From: CAZJBS01 sp964544475
GTDB taxonomy: Bacteria > CLD3 > SB21
Reading direction: 5' to 3'
NCBI GenBank assembly: GCA_964544475.1
Contig: CAZJBS010000058.1
Location: 1 to 10,761, forward strand
Length of the DNA: 10,761 bases
Part shown: one piece after another, positions 4,779 to 10,761 of the stretch
How positions within the stretch are numbered: position 1 is the first letter of the stretch
How the letters are laid out: each line of letters starts with the position of its first letter
The notes under the pieces: model-generated
What the model saw: the letters and a program-made list of their open reading frames with translations, nothing else
The model's database searches: none
What the model was told of the DNA's origin: nothing
Position numbers and translations under genes: made by a program

Positions 4779-5204
4779 TCAAAGTTCCCCCTCTTGAGAA
4801 GGGGTCAGGGGGTGTGTTGCCCCTTCCCGATTCTGCAGGATATATTCTTTGACTTTCTCGACAACCCGGTCCGTATTTTGAAAAACTTCCTCGTCGGTGA
4901 ATCTCAATACGTGTATACCCAATTCAGCCATGCGTTTGTCTTTCAAGCGGTCGCGTTCTTTTGCTTCGTCCGATGCGTGAGTATAACCGTCGATTTCGAT
5001 TCCAAGCAAAAGTTCATGGCAGAAGAAATCCAGAATGTAATGATCCACAGGTTTTTGGCGGTGAAAATCGTATCCCAGCACCTGCCGCCCTTTCAGTTCA
5101 CGCCAAAGCTGTCTCTCGGAACGCGTAGCGCGATTTCTCAATTCGCGCGCGCGAAGCGTGAGTTTCGGGTCGTAGGGAATGATCGTTCGTCGTTTCACAG
5201 GCAT
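4779..5204 (-). CDS. DUF559 domain protein, Vsr/PD-(D/E)XK endonuclease-like
   Basis: The 141-residue product belongs to the DUF559 family, which has a restriction-endonuclease-like fold related to very-short-patch repair enzymes. The family signature is clear: ARELRNRATRSERQLWREL (19-37), with Glu30, then GYDFHRQKPVDHYILDFF (44-61), with Asp59, then LLGIEIDGYTH (66-76), with Glu70 and Asp72. HVLRF at 98-102 is the last conserved strand. The substrate and function of the family are not known. The last 12 residues (HPLTPSQEGEL) are encoded by the left inverted repeat, so the repeat supplies the C-terminus. The ATG at 5204 overlaps the end of a short upstream frame. The gene with its repeats looks like a self-contained insert in the cas locus. 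Confidence 0.9.
   Translation of the reverse strand: MPVKRRTIIPYDPKLTLRARELRNRATRSERQLWRELKGRQVLGYDFHRQKPVDHYILDFFCHELLLGIEIDGYTHASDEAKERDRLKDKRMAELGIHVLRFTDEEVFQNTDRVVEKVKEYILQNREGATHPLTPSQEGEL
4785..4818. repeat. Inverted repeat, left copy, flanking the DUF559 gene
   Basis: This 34-base sequence begins TTCCCCCTCTTGAGA and ends GGGGGTGTGTT. It matches the reverse complement of 5211-5244 at 31 of 34 positions. It is itself nearly palindromic (CCCCTCTTGAGAAGGGG) and overlaps the 3' end of the DUF559 coding sequence. Confidence 0.88.
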
Positions 5205-5323
5205 GCTTTCAACACACCCCCTTGCCCCCTCTCAAGAGGGGGAAAATCTCGTACGACCGGCACGCGCGACTTCTCGGCGGCAAGGTCGTCGAGAAGGACG
5301 GGAATGTAGGAGTGGAGGGGCAT
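5195..5323 (-). pseudogene. Truncated copy of the unknown gene head (42 codons)
   Basis: The frame starts at the ATG at 5323 with MPLHSYIPVLLDDLAAEKSR, the same head as the interrupted gene starting at 4735. Over the first 23 codons the two DNA copies differ at 11 of 69 positions, seven of them third codon positions, so both were once under coding selection. After SRVPVV the frame runs into the right inverted repeat of the DUF559 cassette (read as RDFPPLERGQGGV). It then stops at 5195, overlapping the DUF559 start. The cassette therefore seems to have cut this gene off after about 24 codons. It could instead be a short translated leader for the DUF559 gene, but the homology argues for a remnant. 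Confidence 0.5.
5211..5244. repeat. Inverted repeat, right copy, flanking the DUF559 gene
   Basis: This 34-base partner of 4785-4818 is in opposite orientation. It contains a perfect hairpin (CCCCCTC, loop TCAA, GAGGGGG). It lies between the truncated gene head and the DUF559 start codon, with its inner end seven bases from that start. Confidence 0.88.
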
Positions 5324-5453
5324 AGCGCCAATTTTAATATAGACATGTTATAACATATCGCCTTCTCATAGTTCCAGCCCTACACCCATCCGCTCGACAA
5401 GCTATCCAGTTCGCGACCTGCCTTGATTCCTTACCTCTGATCTTACTGAGACG
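5324..5453. other. Intergenic region downstream of cas7, with a 12-base palindrome
   Basis: This 130-base space separates the cas7 stop from the gene remnant at 5323. It contains the perfect palindrome ATGTTATAACAT (5345-5356) and an AT-rich stretch (TATATTAAAATT on the minus strand) just before the remnant's ATG, which could be a promoter and operator. No hairpin with a T-run was seen that would end the cas effector transcript. The assignment is tentative. Confidence 0.35.
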
Positions 5454-6521
5454 TCATGCCTGATTTTCGTAATCAAAAGACATTAGTTCAGTTCTTATTT
5501 TTGCTTCGGCTTCATCCAGTGCTTTGGCGCTGCCATTAACTCCGACAATGTATCCTTCGCAAGGAGGTGTGACGAACAAGTCAGCACCAGAGGTATCATC
5601 TATGACCGGTATGGCTCGCATTTTTTCGCTGTCTTCGGCCAACTTAGCCCTTATAGCCGTAGCGACCTTATTGGCATTGTCACTGATTGCCAGAGCAAGG
5701 GTCTCCATAAGGCTGAACGTGCGTGCCTGATTGCTCGTAATGCGCCAGTTGATGAGACCATGGGCCAGAGCATTGATGGTCTTTTCGCGGTGATCCTTGG
5801 GACATATAAGGCACTTGCCAAATACGTTTTTGGACTCTTTCCATCCAGATTTCTTAAGCTTCTCAATTGTCGCCGGATGAAGTTCCGGCTCGTGATGGTT
5901 GAGGGATACGCTAAAAAGCGTTCGCTTGTCGACTGCAATATCGAATGCGAATAGGCCACTTGATCGGGTTTGGTCAGCTACCCAGGTGCGACGGCCGAGA
6001 GTGCGATTGTTCGACGTTAAGAAATCCACAATCTCCTTATCCGAAAGCAAGTTTCCATTGGTATCTCTAACTCTAATTGGATGGTGCTCTGGATTGTCAC
6101 TCCGGTCAAAAGTAATATTTTCCCTGGAAACTGTCCCCAATAGGGGATGCAAAGGTCTCATCGCAGAGATGGACAGCGGACTCCGTCTTTTTACTGTGAT
6201 TTCGCCAGTTGCAGCTTTCATCCAGCCGCCCAGAAGTTGATCAGGGTAGGATGGATCGCATGGAGACCAAGGCTCCCCCATACCCAGTTCTTGGGTATTT
6301 CCTTTCTTGCTAATCTCATAGTTGAAGGTGATCGGTGCGACCGTGAGTCCCAATTTTGATGTGACGGCATCAAGGATTGACCTCTTGACCTGCTGACCAC
6401 TCGAAAAGGGTACACGAACGTTGAATTGAGGGTGATAGTAGTTCTTTTGGCCTTCCTGAACACAGAACACTGTGTGTTCGGCTTGTCTAAGACCTCTGAG
6501 ATACAGGTAGCTGGTATTCAT
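5454..6521 (-). CDS. cas7: CRISPR-associated protein Cas7 (Cascade backbone subunit)
   Basis: Cas7 forms the helical backbone that binds the crRNA spacer in the type I interference complex. The 355-residue product begins MNTSYLYLRGLRQAEHTVFC. It shows GQQVKRSILDAV (42-53), SPLSISAMRPLHPLLGTV (114-131), SGLFAFDIAVDKRTLF (188-203) and the helix ALAHGLINWR through ARTFSLMETLALA (251-278). These fit a Cas7 RAMP fold of the I-B type. I base the call on these features and on its position after cas8; a close family name cannot be fixed by eye. The ATG at 6521 is chosen because a strong AGGAGG lies a few bases upstream. A longer frame back to 6632 would overlap the end of cas8. It follows cas8 by 19 bases and ends the effector operon. 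Confidence 0.82.
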   Translation of the reverse strand: MNTSYLYLRGLRQAEHTVFCVQEGQKNYYHPQFNVRVPFSSGQQVKRSILDAVTSKLGLTVAPITFNYEISKKGNTQELGMGEPWSPCDPSYPDQLLGGWMKAATGEITVKRRSPLSISAMRPLHPLLGTVSRENITFDRSDNPEHHPIRVRDTNGNLLSDKEIVDFLTSNNRTLGRRTWVADQTRSSGLFAFDIAVDKRTLFSVSLNHHEPELHPATIEKLKKSGWKESKNVFGKCLICPKDHREKTINALAHGLINWRITSNQARTFSLMETLALAISDNANKVATAIRAKLAEDSEKMRAIPVIDDTSGADLFVTPPCEGYIVGVNGSAKALDEAEAKIRTELMSFDYENQA

Positions 6522-6524
6522 GAC

Positions 6525-6532
6525 TCCTCCTA
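6525..6532 (-). promoter_or_regulatory. Ribosome binding site of cas7
   Basis: The minus strand reads TAGGAGGAG three bases before the ATG at 6521, a near-perfect Shine-Dalgarno sequence. It decides the start of cas7 against the longer frame. It also contrasts with cas1, cas2 and the transposase gene, which have none. Confidence 0.75.
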
Positions 6533-6540
6533 TTACAATG

Positions 6541-7863
6541 TTAGTGCTGCTTGTTTGGAACTGAAAACTTAAAACGCAACAATGTGACAAAAAGTCGAAT
6601 GTTGTCATTCGGAATATTAAGCATGACTTCATTAACTAACGGATTAAATGCGCTGCCAAATGCATTATCATCAGCAACAAGACTCGCAAGTCCATCGATC
6701 AATTCCTGACGGCTTCTTGCGTTTAGAATTTTCTCAACCAAGTTGCTTCGAGTTGTTTTCACATTAGTCTTACCAGCAACATACTGATGTAGAGCGGCCG
6801 AAGCTTTTTCGGCCAATTCGAGAAGTTCCTTGTTATTCAACATGGCTATGATCCAAGTTATGTAAATAGAATAAGTGATTTGTGTCTCTAGACTTTGCTT
6901 TTCCCTCGGCATTTCGTTCTTGTCAGTGCGTCCAGGCATGAACTTACGTAATCCTTTGGGTTCTAAGGAGCGCAACCCAATGGCGCCGTTCTCACAGGCA
7001 AACCCAAACCCACGCTCAGCCTCGTAAATCTGTTCCAATTTTTGATTGCGCAGACCTTCAACCTTGCCATAAAGAATCCTAAACGTATCGGTGAAGGTCT
7101 TGACCTCCGGGAATAGTACTTGAATGAATCCAACTGTTTTGTTCATCTGACCAAAGCTATAGACGTAGCCATTGAGTGGGGCACGAGGAAACTTCTTTGC
7201 CCATGCAAACATCATCTTCGTCCATGTGGGTCGTTCGAGAACGGCCTCGCCTCTCTTACCAGTCGACACCGGATGAAAATTGGCCACTGGTTTCTTCTCA
7301 TCATATTCGTCGCTCAATCTGTGGCAGAGCCAAATAGCATTCCACGTTTCGATTTTGTTACCAATTCCTTTGTTCTGATCCACAAAGCGGCGATAGACAC
7401 CCCAACCCTCTTCAATCAGAACCATCAATTCTTCGTTGTCAAAGAGTATATTGAGGCCACCTTCCATGCCGATCCCAAACGCCGATCCAATCCAGGAAGC
7501 GTACATGTCCTCTTGATCCAACGGCAATTGAAGACTTGAAATTTGACCGGACGTTGTTCCAACGATGTCGGCCGAAGGGTAACCGATTGCAAAACTCATC
7601 TCCGGCTGAGCTTGTTCATCCTTCACAAAAGCATCTATTTTGGAATGGATTTCGGCTAACCCTTTTTTTCGAGCCGTTGCATTTCCCGTCTTTTTTTGTG
7701 CAATCAGCTGAAAAAGCGGCGTGTTTGCAGGACTCTGCAAATACTGGGAATGATCAAAGAAAAGGTCAAAGTAAGTGCCTTCAAAATACCGTTTTACTGT
7801 GATGGGCTTTCTGCGAGAAATCACGTTGTTGATAAACTTCTTGCCGACATGCGAGGTGTACAT
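6541..7863 (-). CDS. cas8: CRISPR-associated Cas8-type large subunit of Cascade
   Basis: This 440-residue protein stands where the large subunit is expected, between cas3 and cas7. The large subunit recognises the PAM and positions the target for Cas3. Recognisable stretches are VGTTSGQISSLQLPLDQEDM (101-120), ASWIGSAFGIGMEGGLNILFD (122-142), KIETWNAIWLCHRLSDEYDE (170-189) and WTKMMFAWAKKFPRAPLNGYVYSFGQ (214-239). It has only two cysteines (180 and 290), so the CxxC zinc finger of some Cas8 families is absent. The last 100 residues look all-helical and may stand in for the small subunit (Cas11), which has no gene of its own here. Large subunits diverge strongly, so the subfamily is uncertain. 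The ATG at 7863 follows a GGAG and lies 19 bases after cas3. Confidence 0.75.
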   Translation of the reverse strand: MYTSHVGKKFINNVISRRKPITVKRYFEGTYFDLFFDHSQYLQSPANTPLFQLIAQKKTGNATARKKGLAEIHSKIDAFVKDEQAQPEMSFAIGYPSADIVGTTSGQISSLQLPLDQEDMYASWIGSAFGIGMEGGLNILFDNEELMVLIEEGWGVYRRFVDQNKGIGNKIETWNAIWLCHRLSDEYDEKKPVANFHPVSTGKRGEAVLERPTWTKMMFAWAKKFPRAPLNGYVYSFGQMNKTVGFIQVLFPEVKTFTDTFRILYGKVEGLRNQKLEQIYEAERGFGFACENGAIGLRSLEPKGLRKFMPGRTDKNEMPREKQSLETQITYSIYITWIIAMLNNKELLELAEKASAALHQYVAGKTNVKTTRSNLVEKILNARSRQELIDGLASLVADDNAFGSAFNPLVNEVMLNIPNDNIRLFVTLLRFKFSVPNKQH

Positions 7864-7882
7864 TCTGAAACTCCGATATTTA

Positions 7883-10021
7883 TTAAACGAAATTGTCGAT
7901 TGCGCTAATTCGTAAACCGATCACTGGATCATAATTGTCATCCGGGATCACAAGTGGTTTCGTTCCGTATTCCGAGTATCCAAAATGGGTGAATTTCCCA
8001 TATCTTGCCGCTCTCTGAGAGATAGGTATTTCGAGTCCGACCCGATCCTCGAATTTTCCGTTCTCATATTCTTCCTTGTCGGATAGACGAATACACGAAG
8101 CGGATTCTATATTCAGCATCTCCATCAGCACCGATGATGGATAATGGCATAGCTCTGTAAGCAGGAATTCGCCTTCCTGCCAAACAAGGTGGGTATCAAT
8201 GGATTCAAAGGCTACAATAGGATATACAGAATCAATCAGACTTTGAACGTCTCTCTCTCGAAGCACTTGGTTGTCAGGCAACTTGTCGAACGTCGTGCTC
8301 AGAATTGTCTTCTGGTACGGAAGACATGCACGACCGTCTTCCGGTGGCGCGAGAACAAAAACCGGCTTGGATTCTCGGGTTTGTGGACGTCGCCTGCGAT
8401 TTATCCTTCCGAAACGCTGAATCAGGGAATCAATGGGAGCACAATCGGTAATCATCAAATCAAAACTAATATCCAGGCTTACTTCGACAACTTGGGTAGC
8501 AATCACAATGCAAGGTCCTGGCACTTGAACATCATCGAATTCGTCCATCAACCTGGATTCGAGCTGACTACGATCTATTCGACGGAATCTGCTGTGAAGA
8601 AGAAGAACAGGGGTATCTGGGAATGCGATTTCAACACTTCTGAAAACGGATTGTGCTCGGTCAACACGATTACACACAATGAGCACTTTTTGACCTTTGG
8701 TGATAGCGTCACGGACAATTTCGTTCATGCGGTCTTCCGATTGTAGTTTATGGACAACATGCCGATCGAATGTATCCAACTGCTGATCAGAGAGCCTCAC
8801 TTCATAAACGGCACCTACACCGCCCATCAGATTCGCGATTTCAGCATAGAGCGCTGACGGCATCGTGGCTGTCCCGACGTGAATACGACAATTAAGCTTT
8901 AGCAGTACCTTGACGATTTCGATAACCATGGATTGAGCAAGACTTGAGTAGGAATGGATTTCGTCCAAAATCACGTCAGTCCCGGCAATATCGATTGCAA
9001 TCGTTTCAAATCCCCTTGTACCGCAAATCAAAGCCGCAAGTTGGTGTGGCGTCAGAACCTTAATTGATGATCCAATAAGTGGCTGCATCGTTTTTTCTTC
9101 GTATTCATCTTTTCCGTTAACAACCAAACGAGACGAGGCGTGCAACAAACGGATATCTGTATTTTCTGGAAAACACTGACCATTAGTAAATCTCCTGAAC
9201 ATTGCATTAATAGAGGCCTGAAAAGGCAGAGTGTAGAAGACACGCCCGCGACATCGTCGCATGAGAAAATCCGTCTTTCCGGACCCAGTTGGTGCGGAGA
9301 CGAGGGTGTGGGGTCGTGGATCAGATGAGTCCATCAGAGACAATGGGAACAACTCGTTCCGCCGGTTGTGAAAAAAATGACAATCCGGTATTGAAAAAAG
9401 ATGACGTGCATACCTTTCCGTTTCATTCACCAGAGCGGAAGCAAAATGGTCCGAACCAACAAGCAGGCCTTTCCACGAAGACCACCCGCGTTTTTTCGCT
9501 TTACAAAACTCGAATACGTATGTGAAAGCTTCTTCAGCTTCTTTTGAACTTATTGGATTCACTTCACATTCCAATTCCTTCATAATCGCCAAAGCCGTCG
9601 GAGACCATTTATCCCACGGTTGCATGTGGCGTTTCAGAACTTCGTCAAATCCTTCCATGTCAATTAAGTCGAGCAATCCTTGTTCTCGTTTGTCTTTTCG
9701 CATGGATCGGTGATGAGCCACAATCATATCGACAATTGGCGGCCACACACTACGCGGTACAAGAGGGAGAAAGAGGCATGAGGCCAATTCGTGTCTAAAG
9801 GGAATCCCTGTGTCGAATGTTCTTTCAAACAGTTTCCGCTGAAAGTCTGGGTGCGCCTTTCCTATGTCATGCAACTGAGCGCCCAGTCTTGCGATCTCAA
9901 CGTCTAACCCGATTGCATGCGCGCATTTCTCCGCAACAATAGACACGTGCCGGAGGTGATCAATCAACGTGGTCCCGCCATTTTGCGGGCTCTTAGCGTA
10001 TATGTCGGTGAGAGGATTCAG
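7883..10021 (-). CDS. cas3: CRISPR-associated nuclease-helicase Cas3 (HD domain N-terminal)
   Basis: Cas3 is recruited to DNA opened by Cascade, unwinds it and degrades one strand. With the start at 10021 the product has 712 residues. The HD nuclease has His22 (LIDHLRHV), His51-Asp52 (LHDIGKAHPDFQ), His77 (FRHELAS) and His103-His104 (VAHH). The helicase has Walker A APTGSGKT (243-250), DEIH (353-356), TATMP (384-388), TQVVEVSLDI (509-518) and QRFGRINRR (535-543). All motifs are intact. The first ATG/GTG/TTG in frame is TTG at 9967, but the 18 codons before it read NPLTDIYAKSPQNGGTT, the conserved Cas3 N-terminus. I therefore place the start at a CTG (10021), preceded by GAGGAAGAG and overlapping the cas5 stop as CTGA. 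An ATA codon a few codons later is another option. Confidence 0.93.
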   Translation of the reverse strand: MNPLTDIYAKSPQNGGTTLIDHLRHVSIVAEKCAHAIGLDVEIARLGAQLHDIGKAHPDFQRKLFERTFDTGIPFRHELASCLFLPLVPRSVWPPIVDMIVAHHRSMRKDKREQGLLDLIDMEGFDEVLKRHMQPWDKWSPTALAIMKELECEVNPISSKEAEEAFTYVFEFCKAKKRGWSSWKGLLVGSDHFASALVNETERYARHLFSIPDCHFFHNRRNELFPLSLMDSSDPRPHTLVSAPTGSGKTDFLMRRCRGRVFYTLPFQASINAMFRRFTNGQCFPENTDIRLLHASSRLVVNGKDEYEEKTMQPLIGSSIKVLTPHQLAALICGTRGFETIAIDIAGTDVILDEIHSYSSLAQSMVIEIVKVLLKLNCRIHVGTATMPSALYAEIANLMGGVGAVYEVRLSDQQLDTFDRHVVHKLQSEDRMNEIVRDAITKGQKVLIVCNRVDRAQSVFRSVEIAFPDTPVLLLHSRFRRIDRSQLESRLMDEFDDVQVPGPCIVIATQVVEVSLDISFDLMITDCAPIDSLIQRFGRINRRRRPQTRESKPVFVLAPPEDGRACLPYQKTILSTTFDKLPDNQVLRERDVQSLIDSVYPIVAFESIDTHLVWQEGEFLLTELCHYPSSVLMEMLNIESASCIRLSDKEEYENGKFEDRVGLEIPISQRAARYGKFTHFGYSEYGTKPLVIPDDNYDPVIGLRISAIDNFV

Positions 10022-10632
10022 ATTGTCTCTTCCTCGGTTCGAAGCGGATTCGAACCAACAATGTGTAACGAACCGTACATCGGCTCGCTCTTGTTAAACC
10101 GATTATATCCAACAATAAAGGATTCCTTAGTTTTTCCGAATCTCAATTCGAAGCCGTTAAAGCCGGAATCGGGAGTATCGAATTCAGGTTCATTGACTTC
10201 TCTCAGCTCTAATGGAAACAAAATATCCTCGTTTCTGCATAGGCAGACATGTTCCTGAGCAGCTTGTTCCGCGTATTCGCTTTTCGAGAATGCGAGAAAG
10301 AGTATGGGTTCAATCAAGACCCCTCGTGTCAAGATGGATCGGGGTCGTGAGAATTCAATCTCCGTTGTTTTCTTGGTAATTTTTTCGGGTTTTTGTTTGA
10401 TCCCACGAGGCTGAGTTTGTTCCTGTTGACGTGAAATCCCTCGATACGTGAGTCGGTGCCGGACGATACGACCGGATAAGCCGTATGAATCCAACAACTC
10501 AGGAAATAGTTTTTTCTCCAATCCCTCAATTATTGAGGGCGTCAAAAACTGCTGACTGAAGGTTTCACTATCTCTGACAGCGGTCCATGGTTTGATGTAA
10601 CCGAATGGTCCCGTAAATGGAACTATAAACAT
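10018..10632 (-). CDS. cas5: CRISPR-associated protein Cas5
   Basis: Cas5 is the RAMP subunit that caps the 5' handle of the crRNA and contacts the large subunit in Cascade. The 204-residue product begins MFIVPFTGPFGYIKPWTAVR, the glycine-containing first strand typical of Cas5. DSETFSQQFLTPSIIEGLEKKLFPELLD (22-49) and RHRLTYRGISRQQEQ (58-72) follow. The C-terminal part ends in YNRFNKSEPMYGSLHIVG. There is no sign of the catalytic triad arrangement of Cas5 of subtype I-C, and a cas6 is present, so it is not expected to process crRNA. The ATG at 10632 has AGGAG about ten bases upstream. It lies 21 bases after cas6 and overlaps the proposed cas3 start. Confidence 0.88.
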   Translation of the reverse strand: MFIVPFTGPFGYIKPWTAVRDSETFSQQFLTPSIIEGLEKKLFPELLDSYGLSGRIVRHRLTYRGISRQQEQTQPRGIKQKPEKITKKTTEIEFSRPRSILTRGVLIEPILFLAFSKSEYAEQAAQEHVCLCRNEDILFPLELREVNEPEFDTPDSGFNGFELRFGKTKESFIVGYNRFNKSEPMYGSLHIVGSNPLRTEEETI

Positions 10633-10653
10633 CTCCGTATCTCCTATGAAGAA

Positions 10654-10761
10654 TTACAGAAGCGCGCCAAAGCCACTTCCCGTGGAATGACCGACTCCGA
10701 CATCCCAGGCAAATGCCAGCGCTTCAGAATGTCCTTTGATTATGACAGGACAAAGACTTGC
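10654..10761 (-). CDS. cas6: CRISPR-associated endoribonuclease Cas6, C-terminal end (partial)
   Basis: Only the last 35 codons are in the window; the gene continues off the right edge. They end with GVGHSTGSGFGALL before the TAA, the glycine-rich loop that defines the C-terminus of Cas6 and binds the repeat RNA. The preceding part, IIKGHSEALAFAWDVGVG, fits the last beta strands of the second RAMP fold. Cas6 cuts the pre-crRNA within the repeat and would leave the handle ATTGAAAT. It lies 21 bases upstream of cas5 in the same direction, so the effector operon reads cas6-cas5-cas3-cas8-cas7. The catalytic residues are outside the window. Confidence 0.88.
   Translation of the reverse strand, partial: ASLCPVIIKGHSEALAFAWDVGVGHSTGSGFGALL

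Noticed and set aside
4785..4818. Left inverted repeat as a rho-independent terminator of the DUF559 gene
   Set aside because: It forms a hairpin, but it overlaps the coding end and has no T-run after it. Its matching partner at 5211 shows it is part of a repeat pair.
6522..6632. Longer N-terminus for Cas7
   Set aside because: It would overlap the end of cas8 by about 90 bases, reads as the out-of-frame shadow of cas8, and ignores the strong Shine-Dalgarno sequence in front of the ATG at 6521.
8189..8746. Open frame of 185 codons on the plus strand opposite cas3
   Set aside because: It lies entirely within the helicase domain of cas3 on the other strand and shows no family features.

Overview
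The window is a fragment of a bacterial (possibly uncultured, assembled from short reads) chromosome of roughly balanced base composition. It carries almost all of one type I CRISPR-Cas locus, transcribed on the minus strand, with extra genes and repeats inserted into it. The species cannot be named from the sequence. A 100-base run of N flanked by two identical 55-base copies points to a draft, scaffolded assembly.

Read in the direction of transcription (right to left), the window opens with the last 35 codons of a cas6 gene (10761-10654). Then come cas5 (10632-10018), cas3 with HD nuclease and helicase (10021-7883), a cas8-type large subunit (7863-6541) and cas7 (6521-5454). These are closely spaced and look like one operon: Cas5, Cas7 and Cas8 would form Cascade, Cas6 would cut the pre-crRNA, and Cas3 would degrade the target. 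After a 2.7-kb interruption the adaptation genes follow: cas4 (2707-2204), a four-helix-bundle protein gene (2159-1788), cas1 (1719-640) and cas2 (524-264). A leader-like region and one CRISPR repeat lie at the left edge. The repeat ends in ATTGAAAT on the minus strand, so the array should continue leftwards beyond base 1. The gene content (cas6, cas8, cas7, cas5, cas3, cas4, cas1, cas2) and repeat type best fit subtype I-B or a close variant, but the order of the effector genes is not the common I-B order.

The stretch between cas7 and cas4 (about 2708-5453) is the accessory part. It holds a DUF559 endonuclease-like gene flanked by 34-base inverted repeats, and two diverged copies of the 5' end of an unknown gene, one interrupted by a palindromic REP-like element and an assembly gap. 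It also holds a 62-codon gene and a 131-codon gene of unknown function, and a Y1/HUH transposase (RAYT type) gene. Three copies of a long palindrome built on ACTTTCCA/TGGAAAGT occur: directly after the transposase gene, inside it in frame, and in the unknown gene. This is what one expects of a RAYT and its REP partner repeats.

A second repeat family, tandem heptamers of the form CAGTKAW or CAGTTWA, fills four gene junctions almost completely (cas2/cas1, cas1/four-helix gene, four-helix gene/cas4, and upstream of the transposase). It reaches the start codons of cas2, cas1 and the transposase, which lack recognisable ribosome binding sites. No rRNA or tRNA genes were seen. The most interesting leads are the heptamer-packed cas junctions, the REP/RAYT relationship, the repeat-bounded DUF559 cassette and the duplicated unknown gene head.
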